64,000 nt of DNA. Source: Hyphomicrobium methylovorum. GTDB lineage: Bacteria > Pseudomonadota > Alphaproteobacteria > Rhizobiales > Hyphomicrobiaceae. Position 1 is the first letter of the stretch. Every line of letters starts with the position of its first letter. Location: positions 2,832,501 through 2,896,500 of the forward strand of contig NZ_QHJE01000001.1 in assembly GCF_013626205.1 (NCBI RefSeq), in the 5' to 3' direction. The notes under the pieces were generated by a model. That model did no database searches and was not told where the DNA came from. It worked only from the letters and a program-made list of their open reading frames with translations. Shown in pieces: positions 55,158-64,000 of the stretch. The position numbers were made by a program, and so were the translations under genes.

Positions 55158-55619
55158 CTATTTCACGTCGAGCAATTCGACATCGAAAATAAGCGTGGCG
55201 TTCGGCGGGATAACACTGCCGGCGCCGCGCGCGCCATATCCCAACGCGGCCGGAATGATGAGCGTGCGCTTGCCGCCGATCTTCATGGTGGCGACGCCTT
55301 CGTCCCAGCCTTTGATGACGCGGCCGGTTCCAATTGGAAATTCGAAGGGCTGTCCGCGATCAACGGACGAGTCGAACTTCGCGCCTTTCTTGCCATCCTC
55401 ATAGAGCCAGCCCGTGTAGTGCATTACGCACGTCTGCCCCGTTGCGGGCGTCGCGCCGGTGCCGACGACGGTGTCTTCGATCTGAAGGCCGGACGATGTG
55501 GTGGTCATGGTAGATCCTTGTGGTTCTGCAAATGCGGGGTTGATGCTGGCGCTTATCGCGAAGGCGGCAAGCGCGGCGGCGGCGGTTCTGACGACTATTG
55601 CCCGTGAGGCTTTGCGCAT
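55158..55619 (-). CDS. FKBP-type peptidyl-prolyl isomerase, periplasmic
   Basis: 153 aa. Signal peptide to about residue 31, then a full FKBP domain (CVMHYTGWLYEDGKKGAKFDSS, IGTGRVIKGWDEGVATMKIGGKR, GYGARGAGSVIPPNATLIFDVELL). The catalytic aromatic and Asp residues (Tyr, Phe-Asp, Trp) are present. Catalyses proline isomerisation in the periplasm. It lies 46 bp beyond the purL stop in the same direction. Confidence 0.93.
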   Translation of the reverse strand: MRKASRAIVVRTAAAALAAFAISASINPAFAEPQGSTMTTTSSGLQIEDTVVGTGATPATGQTCVMHYTGWLYEDGKKGAKFDSSVDRGQPFEFPIGTGRVIKGWDEGVATMKIGGKRTLIIPAALGYGARGAGSVIPPNATLIFDVELLDVK

Positions 55620-55665
55620 CTCGGTTCTTGCTCCATTCGTGTTGCGAGAATGAGTGTCTCTCGAT

Positions 55666-57903
55666 TCAGGCGCCCATTAATTTCGGCAGCCAGGATTCGT
55701 GCGCGGTGCGGAGTTCGGAGAGCGGCAGGGCTGTTTCGCCTTTGATGCTCAGCGCGTTTCCGGATACGCGGCCGACGATGCGAGCCGGCAGTTCCAACAA
55801 GCGGGCGCGTTCCAGAACTTCTTCCGCTTTCTGCGGACTGACTTCGACGACGTATCGGCCCTGGTCTTCGCCGAACCAGATGGCGTGTGCTGGCAGCTTG
55901 CCTTCGTAGGGATAGAGTTCAACGCCGAGGCCGGACGCTTCGCGCGTTAAACCATGATCGCCGCCTGCGAGCGCCATTTCGGCGATGGCGACGAGGAGGC
56001 CGCCGTCCGAACAATCGTGTACGGCGGAGACGCGGCCTTCGCGAATTAAGCTGCGGATGAGACGACCCGCTTTGATTTCCGATTGCAGATCGACGGGCGG
56101 CGGAGCGCCCTCGAACTTGCCGGTGGCGTGCTGCTGGTAAAGCGACTGGCCGAGATGGCCTTCCTCGCGGCCGATGACGATAAGCATGTCGCCTTCGGTC
56201 TTCAGGCGAATGTCGGCGAGTTTCGTTGCGTCCGGGATCAGACCGACGCCGCCGATTGCGGGCGTGGGTGGAATGCCAACGCCATTCGTCTCGTTGTAAA
56301 GCGAGACGTTGCCGGAAACGACGGGGTAGTCGAGCGCTTTGCACGCTTCGCCCATGCCGCGCACGCTCGCCACGAACTGCCCCATGATTTCAGGACGCTC
56401 GGGATTGGCGAAGTTCATGTTGTCGGTGATCGCGAGCGGATCAGCGCCGACGGCGGTGAGATTGCGCCAGGTTTCGACGACGGCCTGCTTCGTGCCTTCC
56501 TCGGGATCGGCGGTGACGTATCTCGGCGTCACATCGCACGCGACGGCGATGGCTTTCGACGTGCCGTGCACGCGCACGACGCCAGCGTCTCCGCCCGGCC
56601 GGCCGACGGTGTCGCCCATGACCATGTGATCGTACTGTTCCCAGATCCAGCGGCGCGACGCGAGGTGCGAACCGGACATGAGCGTCTTGAGGGTGCCGAG
56701 TACGGCGTTCGGTGCGGGCACCCATTCGGGCAGAATTTTCGCGAGCTTCTTTGGCTCTTCATACGGTCGCGTGTATTGCGGCGCGGAGTTCGCGAGCACT
56801 GGCACCGGAAGGTCGGCTTCGACATTGCCCTTGTGCATGATGACCATGCGGCCGGTGTCCGTCGTCTTGCCGATGACGGCGAAGTCGAGCCCCCATTTCG
56901 CGAAGATCGCCTTTGCGTCAGCTTCGCGCTCGGGCTTCAGGATCATCAACATGCGTTCCTGGCTTTCCGAGAGCATCATCTCGTAGGCGGTCATGTTGGT
57001 TTCGCGCTGGGGTACGTAATCGAGATTGAGCTCGATGCCGACGCCGCCCTTGTCCGCCATTTCGGACGTCGAAGAGGTGAGGCCCGCGGCGCCCATGTCC
57101 TGAATGGCGATGATCGAGTCCGTTGCCATCAATTCGAGGCACGCTTCAATCAGCAGTTTTTCGGTGAAGGGGTCACCGACCTGAACGGTTGGGCGTTTTT
57201 CGTCGCTTTTCTCGTCGAACTCGGCGGAGGCCATCGTTGCGCCGTGGATGCCGTCGCGGCCGGTTTTAGAGCCAACGTAGACGACAGGCAGGCCAACGCC
57301 CTTTGCGGCCGAGTAGAAAATCTTGTCCTTCTTCGCAAGGCCAACGCACATGGCGTTGACGAGGATATTGTTGTTGTAACCCTCGTCGAAGTTTGTTTCG
57401 CCGCCGATCGTCGGAACGCCGGTGCAGTTGCCGTAGTGGGCAATGCCCGCAACGACGCCGTTGACGAGATGGCGCGTTTTTGCGTGATCGGGAGCGCCGA
57501 AGCGCAGCGCATTCAAGTTTGCGACGGGGCGAGCGCCCATCGTGAAGACGTCGCGCATGATGCCGCCGACGCCGGTCGCGGCACCCTGAAACGGTTCGAT
57601 GTACGAGGGGTGGTTGTGGCTTTCCATTTTGAAGATGACGGCATCATCGCCGCCGAGATCGACGACGCCAGCGTTCTCGCCAGGGCCCTGGATGACCTTC
57701 GCGCCGGAGGTCGGCAAAGTCTTCAGCCAGACGCGAGACGATTTGTAGGAGCAGTGTTCGCTCCACATGACGGAGAAGATGCCGAGTTCGCAGATCGACG
57801 GCGTGCGGCCGAGGATCTCGAGAAGGCGCTGATATTCGTCGGGCTTCAGGCCGTGCTCGGCCACCATTTCGGGAGTGATTGTTTTCGTCGTCTCAGCGGC
57901 CAT
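55666..57903 (-). CDS. purL: phosphoribosylformylglycinamidine synthase subunit PurL
   Basis: 745-aa synthetase subunit (small PurL type, needing PurS and PurQ) for the fourth step of purine synthesis. Signature segments are [21 protein letters not shown] (about 33-53), [31 protein letters not shown] (about 80-110) and [17 protein letters not shown] near 495. Start at 57903 is used, as the extra 45 codons upstream are unlike PurL. purQ, purS and purC lie further upstream on the same strand, separated by two small genes. Confidence 0.96.
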   Translation of the reverse strand: MAAETTKTITPEMVAEHGLKPDEYQRLLEILGRTPSICELGIFSVMWSEHCSYKSSRVWLKTLPTSGAKVIQGPGENAGVVDLGGDDAVIFKMESHNHPSYIEPFQGAATGVGGIMRDVFTMGARPVANLNALRFGAPDHAKTRHLVNGVVAGIAHYGNCTGVPTIGGETNFDEGYNNNILVNAMCVGLAKKDKIFYSAAKGVGLPVVYVGSKTGRDGIHGATMASAEFDEKSDEKRPTVQVGDPFTEKLLIEACLELMATDSIIAIQDMGAAGLTSSTSEMADKGGVGIELNLDYVPQRETNMTAYEMMLSESQERMLMILKPEREADAKAIFAKWGLDFAVIGKTTDTGRMVIMHKGNVEADLPVPVLANSAPQYTRPYEEPKKLAKILPEWVPAPNAVLGTLKTLMSGSHLASRRWIWEQYDHMVMGDTVGRPGGDAGVVRVHGTSKAIAVACDVTPRYVTADPEEGTKQAVVETWRNLTAVGADPLAITDNMNFANPERPEIMGQFVASVRGMGEACKALDYPVVSGNVSLYNETNGVGIPPTPAIGGVGLIPDATKLADIRLKTEGDMLIVIGREEGHLGQSLYQQHATGKFEGAPPPVDLQSEIKAGRLIRSLIREGRVSAVHDCSDGGLLVAIAEMALAGGDHGLTREASGLGVELYPYEGKLPAHAIWFGEDQGRYVVEVSPQKAEEVLERARLLELPARIVGRVSGNALSIKGETALPLSELRTAHESWLPKLMGA

Positions 57904-58239
57904 CGGGCACTCACGTAAGCGAATCTGTGTGGGGAGGTCTCGTGGTCGCTTTATAGCGGTTTGTTGTGCGCTGGCGACTCGCGTTGCGCGAGGCTCTTTG
58001 CCCCCGGTGCGACCCAACTGGAGGCGGGCGCCTAACATACTCGCTTGAGCTGCGGATGACGTGTCCTACCCGTTTGGGCTGTGACCGTTCCGCGCTGCAC
58101 AGCTCGCATTACCGCATTGCAACAATTTGGGATTTTACTGGCGGGTCATGCGCTTATCTTGGTGATCAGCGTTGGCGTCATGCCCAGACAATTGTGCGCG
58201 GGCTTGAACTCAACGTTCTTGAATGTGGAGATCCCTCCA
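57904..58239. other. divergent gap between purL and a small secreted protein
   Basis: 336 bp with no protein gene. It contains a partial repeat-like block GCGCTGGCGACTCGCG near 57968-57983 resembling the left side of the REP-like repeats. The promoters of both divergent genes must be here. Confidence 0.5.
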
Positions 58240-58632
58240 ATGAGGAATTTCGCGAAACTCGCTTCCGTAGCGCTTTTCTCTGGTTTGGCCATGCTCTCAG
58301 GAGCTGCAGGAGTTTCGGCGGGTGAGCCGGCTGCCTATCATGTCAAACCGCTCAAGGGTGTCAGCTTCACCGTCGGTTCAAAGCGTGCGGTCGGCTATTA
58401 CGCCGCGACAGATGGTGCCTGCCGCTTGACCTTGATGCTGTCGGACGCCTACGCCGGTGACGGAACTCCAGCAACGGCACCTGTCCGGGTCAACCTGACG
58501 GTTGGTTCGGGTGCAACCGGTAGCGTCGACGCCGTGGATGGATCGGTGATCTTCCAGTGTGCGCCCGGCGCGACCAACATGACGGTGAAGGTTGCTCAGC
58601 GCGTCGCCTACAATGCGGCTGCTGCGAAGTAA
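58240..58632 (+). CDS. small secreted hypothetical protein
   Basis: 130 aa. Signal peptide (MRNFAKLASVALFSGLAMLS..GVSAGEP) and an all-beta-looking mature domain (HVKPLKGVSFTVGSKRAVGYYAATDGACRLTLMLSD, then VRVNLTVGSGATGSVDAVDGSVIFQCAPGATNMTVKVAQRV) with two Cys likely disulfide-linked. Looks like a small immunoglobulin-like or beta-sandwich periplasmic protein. The start at 58240 gives the signal peptide; the longer upstream reading does not. Function unknown. Confidence 0.75.
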   Translation: MRNFAKLASVALFSGLAMLSGAAGVSAGEPAAYHVKPLKGVSFTVGSKRAVGYYAATDGACRLTLMLSDAYAGDGTPATAPVRVNLTVGSGATGSVDAVDGSVIFQCAPGATNMTVKVAQRVAYNAAAAK

Positions 58633-58683
58633 CCGCTAACGAATTCGGCGCTTCCAAGTCCACGCTTGCAAGTTGTTCGAATT

Positions 58684-58716
58684 GGGGGAGGGAGCGAAAG
58701 CTCTCTCCCCTTTTTT
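58684..58716 (+). terminator. Rho-independent terminator
   Basis: GGGGAGGGAGC pairs with GCTCTCTCCCC around a GAAA loop, followed by six T. Located 52 bp after the small secreted gene. Confidence 0.88.
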
Positions 58717-58719
58717 ATG

Positions 58720-58750
58720 CGCGTTGACGTTTTGGATCGTCAACGCGCTT
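58720..58750. other. second hairpin in the same intergenic gap
   Basis: GCGCGTTGACG and CGTCAACGCGC are perfect 11-bp inverses with loop TTTTGGAT. TTTAACGTTTT follows on the plus strand. Confidence 0.6.
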
Positions 58751-58764
58751 TAACGTTTTGGCTT

Positions 58765-59001
58765 TCACCAGCGATGGGGGATGGCCGGTGTGGAATTTGC
58801 TCTCGCGTACAGGAAGTTTGACCGCAAGCGCGGAGCGGATGCCATCGCGATGAGGTCGCGCATCCTCGCGGACAGGCGCAGATGCAAGTTTTTCAATCGC
58901 ATAAGCTTGACGGAGTCGAGCGCACCTAAGCGCTCCTCCCGCTCAATCGCTTCGCGAATGGCGGTGGCACGTGCAAGCAAAGTGGAAAAATAGGGAAGCA
59001 T
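58765..59001 (-). CDS. small coiled-coil protein, YdcH/DUF465-like
   Basis: 78 aa. ATAIREAIEREERLGALDSVKLMRLKNLHLRLSARMRDLI has the Glu-rich first helix, turn, and Lys/Leu second helix pattern of DUF465 (YdcH) proteins. GGAGG precedes the ATG at 59001. Placed in the purQ direction but with a gap of about 215 bp. Function unknown. Confidence 0.65.
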   Translation of the reverse strand: MLPYFSTLLARATAIREAIEREERLGALDSVKLMRLKNLHLRLSARMRDLIAMASAPRLRSNFLYARANSTPAIPHRW

Positions 59002-59215
59002 AGGAACCTCCAGTCGGAATGGAGGGCGTGTCCGGCGAAAAAAGAATAGCACCGGGCGTGCCCGATGCGGTCCGACATCGCAGCGCCGTCATTGGCTCTG
59101 CCAGAGGGGCCCGGCCCCGCAATCCATTAGGATTTAGGTGCGCTTCCACGTTCGACAAGAGGCCGGAAGCGCTGCCCCTGAAAGATCACAATTGCGGACG
59201 GAAACGGCGCCAGGA

Positions 59216-59917
59216 TCAGGCGGCTTCGAGCGTCGAAAGCAGGATGCTTTCGAATATGCGCCGTCCGTCGGTGCCGCCGAGCGCAGCTTCGTAGAGCCGT
59301 TCGGGATGGGGCATCATTCCGAGGATGCGGCCCGTCTCGTCCGTGATGCCGGCGATGTTGCGCTGGGCGCCGTTCGGTGAGGCCGCTGCATCCGTTGAGC
59401 CTGCCGCATCCGAATAGCGGAATGCGACGCGGCCTTCGCCTTCGAGACGGTCCAGCGTATCGGTATCGGCGAAGTAGTTGCCTTCGCCGTGGGCGATCGG
59501 AATGCGGATCACTTCGCCCTTGCGATAGCATTTGGTGAAGAACGATTGATCGTTCTCGACCTTCAGAAATACATCGCGGCAGATGAAGTGGAGGGATGCG
59601 TTGCGGAGCAGTGCGCCCGGAAGCAAGCCTGTCTCGCAGAGGATCTGGAAGCCATTGCAGATGCCGATCACCGGCGTACCGGTTTTCGCCTTGGCGACGA
59701 CGTCGCGCATGATCGGGGAGTGGGCCGCCATCGCGCCGCAACGCAGGTAGTCGCCGAAGGAAAAGCCGCCGGGCAGCACGATGACGTCAGAGGAGGGAAC
59801 GCTGGCGTCGCCGTGCCAGACCATCTTCGGCGAATAGCCCGTCACCCGCTCAAGCGCGGTCTTGACGTCGCGATCGCAATTGGACCCTGGAAAGACGATG
59901 ACGGACGCGCGCAGCAT
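59216..59917 (-). CDS. purQ: phosphoribosylformylglycinamidine synthase subunit PurQ
   Basis: Glutaminase subunit that supplies ammonia to PurL, 233 aa. Class I amidotransferase signature [20 protein letters not shown] (about 87-106) with the nucleophilic Cys, and PHPER (about 203-207) with the His-Glu pair. [16 protein letters not shown] at the start matches PurQ. Upstream on the same strand is a secreted protein gene, then purS and purC. Confidence 0.96.
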   Translation of the reverse strand: MLRASVIVFPGSNCDRDVKTALERVTGYSPKMVWHGDASVPSSDVIVLPGGFSFGDYLRCGAMAAHSPIMRDVVAKAKTGTPVIGICNGFQILCETGLLPGALLRNASLHFICRDVFLKVENDQSFFTKCYRKGEVIRIPIAHGEGNYFADTDTLDRLEGEGRVAFRYSDAAGSTDAAASPNGAQRNIAGITDETGRILGMMPHPERLYEAALGGTDGRRIFESILLSTLEAA

Positions 59918-59992
59918 CTCAATTCTCCGATAGACGATGTAGGACCATTACGGGCGTATTCAGTGCGTGTCCAGAACGCGACTGACGCGGCG

Positions 59993-60445
59993 TCAGGGTG
60001 ATGGCGAAAGCGGCGAGCGGTCTCGTCTTTCGCGCTCGACGACGGCTCTCGACTCGTTGGTTAGCCGCGAATCTTCTGTTTTCATTTCCGCCATCAAAGC
60101 GGCGAAGACGCTCGAGTCGCCAAATCCGCATCCTTTGCTTTCAGCCGTCCATACGCCCGTCACCTGCTTGCGTGACGTACGCATCACGACGGATGGGTGC
60201 GCGGGATGATCCGGCCGAGTGAAGGCGATGCTGACCCGCCACGTGTCGGGAGCGGACAGCGTGACGACATCGAACCGGTCTTGTGATGCTTGCTGGATGC
60301 CTGGAAGCGCGCTGACCTGGGCCCTGATTCCTTCAAAGCCCGCAGCGCAGTCGATCGTCGGCGGTGAAGACGCGGGATCTGCTGAAGCCGGCGCGGCGAG
60401 GAAAAGGGCGATGCCCGCTGCCATCATCCACGGCCGTGTGCGCAT
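59993..60445 (-). CDS. secreted hypothetical protein in the purine cluster
   Basis: 150 aa. Signal peptide (MRTRPWMMAAGIALFLAAPASAD), then a small domain with two Cys (IDCAAGFEGIRAQVSALPGI, GCGFGDSSVFAALMAEM). Its ATG shares one base with the purS stop (TGATG, at 60445), so translation is coupled. No purine-related motif is recognised. It separates purS from purQ. Confidence 0.75.
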   Translation of the reverse strand: MRTRPWMMAAGIALFLAAPASADPASSPPTIDCAAGFEGIRAQVSALPGIQQASQDRFDVVTLSAPDTWRVSIAFTRPDHPAHPSVVMRTSRKQVTGVWTAESKGCGFGDSSVFAALMAEMKTEDSRLTNESRAVVERERRDRSPLSPSP

Positions 60446-60687
60446 CAGGGCGCGATCTCGTAGCTGTAGTTTTCGATGACCATATTGGCGAGCAGGTCTT
60501 TGCACATCCGCTCGACAACGTCCTTGGCCTTAGCCGGATCGGTTTCGCCGAGGTCGACTTCGATGTACTTGCCCTGCCGGACATCACCTACGCCCGAGAT
60601 GCCGAGGCCGCGGATCGCGCCTTCGATCGCTTTACCCTGCGGGTCGAGGACGCCGTTCTTAAGCGTGATCTTGATGTGGGCTTTCAT
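60445..60687 (-). CDS. purS: phosphoribosylformylglycinamidine synthase subunit PurS
   Basis: 80-aa small subunit that docks PurQ on PurL. MKAHIKITLKNGVLDPQGKAIEGAIRGLGISGVGDVRQGKYIEVDL matches PurS, including the LDPQG turn. Lies 63 bp after purC and overlaps the following secreted protein gene by one base. Confidence 0.95.
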   Translation of the reverse strand: MKAHIKITLKNGVLDPQGKAIEGAIRGLGISGVGDVRQGKYIEVDLGETDPAKAKDVVERMCKDLLANMVIENYSYEIAP

Positions 60688-60750
60688 GATGGTGCGATGT
60701 GGTCCTGTGGTGTCTCTCCCCGCTGGGCTGCGGGGAGAGCAAGAGTTATC

Positions 60751-61554
60751 TCAGTTCGGCTTGCCGTTCACCGGTCCCGTATCGGGATTCGATGCAACAA
60801 GCACGGGGCCTGAACCACGCGGACGCGGCGTCTCCGTCAGGACGCCGAGGCGGCGGGCGACTTCCTGGTAGGCTTCGAGAACGCCACCGAGGTCCCGCCG
60901 GAACCGGTCCTTGTCGAGCTTGTCACCCGACTGGGCGTCCCAGAGGCGGCAGCAGTCCGGGCTGATCTCGTCAGCCAGGACAATGCGCACCTGATCGTTG
61001 TCGTAGTAGCGGCCAAACTCGACCTTGAAGTCGACGAGGCGGATGCCGATGCCGAGGAAGAGGCCGACGAGGAAGTCGTTCACGCGCAGCGCGAGCTGCA
61101 TGATCTCGTCGATTTCCTGCGGGGTCGCCCAACCGAACGCGGTGATGTGCTCTTCCGAGACCATCGGATCGTTCAGCTCGTCCTTCTTGTAGTAGAATTC
61201 CACGATCGAGCGCGGGAGCTGTGCGCCTTCCTCGAGGCCGAGGCGCGTGGACAGCGAGCCAGCCGCGACGTTGCGCACGACGACTTCGAGAGGAATGATC
61301 TCCACTTCACGGATCAACTGCTCACGCATGTTGAGGCGTTTGATGAAGTGAGTCGGAACGCCGATCTCGCCGAGCTTGACGAAGATGTATTCCGAGATGC
61401 GATTGTTCAGCACGCCTTTGCCTTCGATCAATGCATGCTTCTTTGCATTGAACGCGGTGGCGTCATCTTTGAAATGTTGGATGAGGGTACCCGGCTCTGG
61501 ACCCTCATAGAGGACCTTTGCCTTGCCCTCGTAGATGCGCCGACGCTTGTTCAT
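60751..61554 (-). CDS. purC: phosphoribosylaminoimidazole-succinocarboxamide synthase
   Basis: SAICAR synthetase, 267 aa. Markers: [41 protein letters not shown] (about 6-46), [17 protein letters not shown] (about 89-105), and [34 protein letters not shown] (about 174-207). The ATG at 61554 is preferred (GAGG about 8 bp upstream); 61593 lacks a ribosome binding site. First gene of the purC-purS-X-purQ run. Confidence 0.95.
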   Translation of the reverse strand: MNKRRRIYEGKAKVLYEGPEPGTLIQHFKDDATAFNAKKHALIEGKGVLNNRISEYIFVKLGEIGVPTHFIKRLNMREQLIREVEIIPLEVVVRNVAAGSLSTRLGLEEGAQLPRSIVEFYYKKDELNDPMVSEEHITAFGWATPQEIDEIMQLALRVNDFLVGLFLGIGIRLVDFKVEFGRYYDNDQVRIVLADEISPDCCRLWDAQSGDKLDKDRFRRDLGGVLEAYQEVARRLGVLTETPRPRGSGPVLVASNPDTGPVNGKPN

Positions 61555-61939
61555 TCCGGGACCTCTGAGGATCAAAAGCTTGCTCTCACTCATACGTAGG
61601 TGGACTCTCTATTCGAGCAGGTGCTCGTACGCTGACGCCTTGATTCTACAAATTCTTTTGTGCTTGGCAGGAAAGGAGCCGCGCGCCTTTTCGCGCTCGA
61701 AAGCCTGGTCCGGACACTAGCCGAACGCGGGTGGCGACACAATGTAGACCATGAGCCGCAGCGGCGTTCGGGGAGCGTTTGAGCCAAACCTTTGATTTAT
61801 CTTGGAGCCTCTCGTTAACCCGGTTTCAAGACGTCTCAGAAATGCTCATGCAACACGCTCCTGGCGTGCGTCTTTGTTGCTTGCACGCAGAAGTAGTGGT
61901 CCGGCAGACAGTCCGGGACCTTCAGGGAGACACTTCGAG
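61555..61939. other. divergent regulatory gap purC / DUF1476
   Basis: 385 bp without a protein gene. Small inverted repeats are present (CGAGCA-GG-TGCTCG near 61614-61627, GCGTGC/GCACGC near 61873-61897). No clear promoter pair, riboswitch or PurR-type operator was recognised. Confidence 0.5.
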
Positions 61940-62266
61940 ATGACGACGTTCGACCAACGCGAGCAGGGATTTGAGAAAAAGTTCGCTCTCGATTCCGAGT
62001 TGAAGTTCAGAGCCGAGAGCCGTCGCAACAAAGCCGTTGCGGAGTGGGCCGGCGCAAAGCTCGGTTTAAGCGGCGATGAACTCGACGGATACATCCGTGC
62101 TGTTCGCAAGGCGGATCTGGAAGAAGCTGGCGACGACGACGTGTTCCGCAAAGTGAAGGGTGACTTCGCTGCGAAGGGCATGGCGATCGACGATGCGGAA
62201 ATCCGCAAGGTGATGGCCGAGGCGCTGGCGAAAGCAGTCGTCGAGATCGAAAACTCAAAGAGCTGA
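61940..62266 (+). CDS. DUF1476 protein, F1-ATPase inhibitor zeta-like
   Basis: 108 aa, acidic and helical. MTTFDQREQGFEKKFALDSELKFRAESRRNKAVAEWAGAKLG is the start of the DUF1476 family, whose Paracoccus member is the zeta subunit that inhibits the F1-ATPase. Near the C-terminus DAEIRKVMAEALAKAVVEI is conserved-looking. GGGAG precedes the ATG. Likely a cytoplasmic regulator of ATP synthase or stress dormancy. Confidence 0.9.
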   Translation: MTTFDQREQGFEKKFALDSELKFRAESRRNKAVAEWAGAKLGLSGDELDGYIRAVRKADLEEAGDDDVFRKVKGDFAAKGMAIDDAEIRKVMAEALAKAVVEIENSKS

Positions 62267-62272
62267 CGATAT

Positions 62273-62306
62273 TGGGCGGCGCGGGCAACCGGGCCGCCCA
62301 TCATTT
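62273..62306 (+). terminator. possible terminator after the DUF1476 gene
   Basis: GGGCGGC (62273-62279) and GCCGCCC (62292-62298) pair, with CGG/CCG inside, followed by ATCATTTT. Confidence 0.5.
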
Positions 62307-62361
62307 TGTGCAGCGCGTTTGGGCTGACGATCGCTTTCCGTTCGCGTGCAGTGTGCGGCGC

Positions 62362-62949
62362 TCAGCCGAGTCGGCTCAGGAACTGCCCGAACTGCAGCAG
62401 GCCGTCGGGCCACGGCCCATGACCGGACGCGATATTGATGTGTCCGCTTTCGCCTGCATCGATCAGGGTTGCGCCCCACTGCTTTGCGAGAAGCTCGGCA
62501 CGCGCATAGCTGCAATAGAGATCGTTGTTGGCAACGACCAGATGCGCCGGAAAGGGAAGACGCCGGTCCGGCATTTTGTCGAAGCCGCCTGTGCCTTTGT
62601 CGGGCGGCCAGCGACGGCCACCGGTGTCGGGCCAGAATGTTGCGTAGTCCAAATCCGCTGGCGCGACGAGGAAGGCGCCGATGACGCCGTTTCGTTTTAA
62701 CTTGTCGGCAGCATAGACCACGGCCGGTACGCCGACGGAATGCGCGACGACCACGACGGGCTGCGTTGCGCCTCCGGCAAATTTTGCCATGCGGTCGCCC
62801 CAGGCGCTCACTTCCGGATTGTCCCAATCCTCCTGGATGACGCGGCGCGCGGTCCTGAGGTTTCGTTCCCACCTGGTTTGCCAGTGGTCGTCCCCGGAAT
62901 TCTGCCAGCCGGGAACAATCAGAATATCGACTTCAGAGCTTTTCATCAC
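62362..62949 (-). CDS. RBBP9/YdeN family serine hydrolase
   Basis: 195-aa small alpha/beta hydrolase. IVPGWQNSGDDHWQTRWERNL (about 11-31) and VVVVAHSVGVPAVVYAA (about 65-81) carry the family signature with the nucleophilic Ser; GESGHINIASGHGPWPDGL (about 166-184) has the catalytic His and the conserved SGHGPWP. Substrate unknown. Confidence 0.92.
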   Translation of the reverse strand: MMKSSEVDILIVPGWQNSGDDHWQTRWERNLRTARRVIQEDWDNPEVSAWGDRMAKFAGGATQPVVVVAHSVGVPAVVYAADKLKRNGVIGAFLVAPADLDYATFWPDTGGRRWPPDKGTGGFDKMPDRRLPFPAHLVVANNDLYCSYARAELLAKQWGATLIDAGESGHINIASGHGPWPDGLLQFGQFLSRLG

Positions 62950-63135
62950 AGATGTGCTTAGCGGAGGTGTCGCGGCTAGGGAAGGCGACAGAGGTGGCGC
63001 GCATCATCTCAATGCAGGCTTTTGGTCGATGCTCCGGTGCGGCGCGGCAACAAAATGTGCCCGATAACTCCGGAACCGGGCGAGCATGCGGACGTTGCCG
63101 AGGGGAATGAGTGCAAGATCAAGGAGACGCCCCCC

Positions 63136-63624
63136 ATGAAAATCGAAAATCTGGAAGACCTTTTCAATCATACGCTTGAAGACATCTATTACGCCGAGGG
63201 CAAGCTGGTGAAGGCACTGCCGAAGATGGCGAAAGCGTCGGATTCCGCTGCCCTTGCGGAGGCCTTTATGGGGCATCTGGAAGAGACCAAAGAACACGTC
63301 GTCCGGCTCGAAGAGGTGTTCAAAGCGCTCGGGCGTAAGCCGAAAGGCACGGAGTGCCCCGCCATCAAGGGTATCCTTGAAGAGGGCGAGGAACTGATGT
63401 CGGAAATCAAAGATGCCGACACGCGTGACGCGGCGATGATCGCAGCCGGGCAAGCCGCTGAGCACTACGAGATTACCCGTTACGGCACGCTCGTTTCTTG
63501 GGCGAAGCTGCTGGGCCACAAGGATGCTGCTGCTATCCTCGAGAAGACACTCAAGGAAGAGTATGCGGCGGACGACAAGCTGACGAAGCTTGCCGAAGGG
63601 CGGCTCAACAAGGAAGCCGCGTAG
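63136..63624 (+). CDS. ferritin-like DUF892 (YciE/YciF) protein
   Basis: 162 aa. Start MKIENLEDLFNHTLEDIYYAEGKLVKALPKMAKAS is diagnostic for DUF892; ferritin-like metal ligands are the Glu in EDIYYAE, the E/H pair in HLEETKEHVVRLE (about 47-59) and AAEHYEITRYGTL (about 110-122). AAGGAGACG precedes the ATG at 63136. Often linked to stress or osmotic response; role not settled. Confidence 0.92.
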   Translation: MKIENLEDLFNHTLEDIYYAEGKLVKALPKMAKASDSAALAEAFMGHLEETKEHVVRLEEVFKALGRKPKGTECPAIKGILEEGEELMSEIKDADTRDAAMIAAGQAAEHYEITRYGTLVSWAKLLGHKDAAAILEKTLKEEYAADDKLTKLAEGRLNKEAA

Positions 63625-63662
63625 CGGTTCGACGCGACACAGCATTTCTCTACGCTGTTCAG

Positions 63663-63692
63663 AAACGCCTTCCTTCGGGGAGGCGTTTTTCA
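63663..63692 (+). terminator. Rho-independent terminator
   Basis: AAACGCCTTCC, TTCG loop, GGGGAGGCGTTTTTC: stem of about 10 bp and T-run, 40 bp after the DUF892 gene. Confidence 0.87.
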
Positions 63693-63769
63693 TTCGTCGG
63701 TAGGCTGACTTTCCACGCGATCGACCGTAGGTTTCCCCGGGTCGTCTCCCGTCGCGGAGGTGTGAGTTG

Positions 63770-64000
63770 GTGCGAGCCGCTGCCAAATCTCTTTTGGTCG
63801 TGTGTGGGGTGTTTGCATTCACCCTAGCGGCTGTTCCGCGTCCAGCACTCGCTCAGTTGTCCGATCCCGTTGAAACGGAAGACGCGGAACGATTTTGTCC
63901 GCTGGTATCGAAAGAGTTGGCCGCCAAGGCTGGCGAAGCCGTCAAACGGATGATTCACTGCGACGTCGCCTGCAAAGGATGCGGATGCAAAGGCGGTCCC
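63770..64000 (+). CDS. secreted protein, truncated by the window edge
   Basis: Open from GTG at 63770 (or TTG at 63767) to the window end, 77 codons. The start VRAAAKSLLVVCGVFAFTLAAVPRPALAQ reads as a signal peptide; GGAGG lies 9 bp before the GTG. The visible mature part has a helix with Cys (ERFCPLVSKELAAKAGEAVK) and then a Cys/Lys/Gly-rich stretch (HCDVACKGCGCKGGP). The rest is not visible, so no function is assigned. Confidence 0.6.
   Translation, partial: MRAAAKSLLVVCGVFAFTLAAVPRPALAQLSDPVETEDAERFCPLVSKELAAKAGEAVKRMIHCDVACKGCGCKGGP

Noticed and set aside
56083-57918. 611-codon open frame on the plus strand opposite purL
   Set aside because: Overlaps purL throughout, lacks any recognisable domain, and reads as an antisense shadow of a G+C-rich gene.

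Overview
The window is chromosomal DNA from an alphaproteobacterium, most likely of the order Hyphomicrobiales and possibly close to Hyphomicrobium. This is inferred from the protein complement, not from a database search. The pointers are: a trigger factor-clpP-clpX-lon-HU block; a histone deacetylase-like protein-xseB-dxs-tlyA-RlmD-like block; fabI, a histidine phosphatase and aroC together; a DUF1476 (F1-ATPase zeta inhibitor) protein; a TIGR02301 protein; an SRAP peptidase; a eukaryotic-type NADP isocitrate dehydrogenase; and a PqqA precursor peptide, which suggests quinoprotein dehydrogenases of the kind methylotrophs use. The DNA is G+C rich throughout. I see no prophage, insertion sequence, CRISPR array or rRNA.

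Layout. 0-10 kb: DNA repair (tag, SRAP), folate-binding YgfZ, dihydroorotase, an L,D-transpeptidase, a LysE exporter, small conserved proteins, a Clp-N/coiled-coil protein and a membrane acyltransferase. 10-20 kb: threonylcarbamoyl-AMP synthase, acyl-CoA dehydrogenase with enoyl-CoA hydratase and an SDR (fatty-acyl metabolism), then HDAC-like, xseB, dxs, tlyA and a TrmA-type RNA methyltransferase. 20-23.5 kb: aroC, an 800-bp non-coding gap holding a structured RNA candidate and two repeat elements, then a phosphatase and fabI. 23.6-30 kb: a minus-strand accessory block with a DevBCA-like ABC exporter (HlyD, permease, ATPase), small secreted proteins, a cold-shock-like protein and a hydrolase. 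30-39.4 kb: glutathione peroxidase, sulfurtransferase, tRNA-Leu, tig, clpP, clpX, lon, HU, tRNA-Val. 39.4-47.3 kb: icd, an RNA methyltransferase, rpsD, an MHS transporter and a PqiA-like protein. 47.5-52.5 kb: a lipoprotein and an RND efflux pair. 52.6-64 kb: monothiol glutaredoxin and BolA, orphan pqqA, a DUF2147 protein, an FKBP isomerase, the purine genes purL, purQ, purS and purC, DUF1476, an RBBP9-like hydrolase, a DUF892 ferritin-like protein and a truncated secreted protein.

The most interesting signal is regulatory. An 18-bp inverted repeat (plus-strand form CTGTTCCG..GGAACA) occurs five times, each time 74-93 bp upstream of the start codon of a minus-strand gene. Four copies lie inside the 23.6-30 kb exporter block and the fifth lies 24 kb away in front of the DUF2147 gene. 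The simplest reading is a regulon, probably for envelope stress or export, under one dimeric regulator that I could not name. Other notable items are a probable stand-alone structured RNA with an intrinsic terminator (about 21500-21702), a family of roughly 40-bp palindromic repeats, a 167-bp imperfect palindrome, a highly structured clpP-clpX spacer, and an in-frame DUF433-like extension on an RNA methyltransferase.
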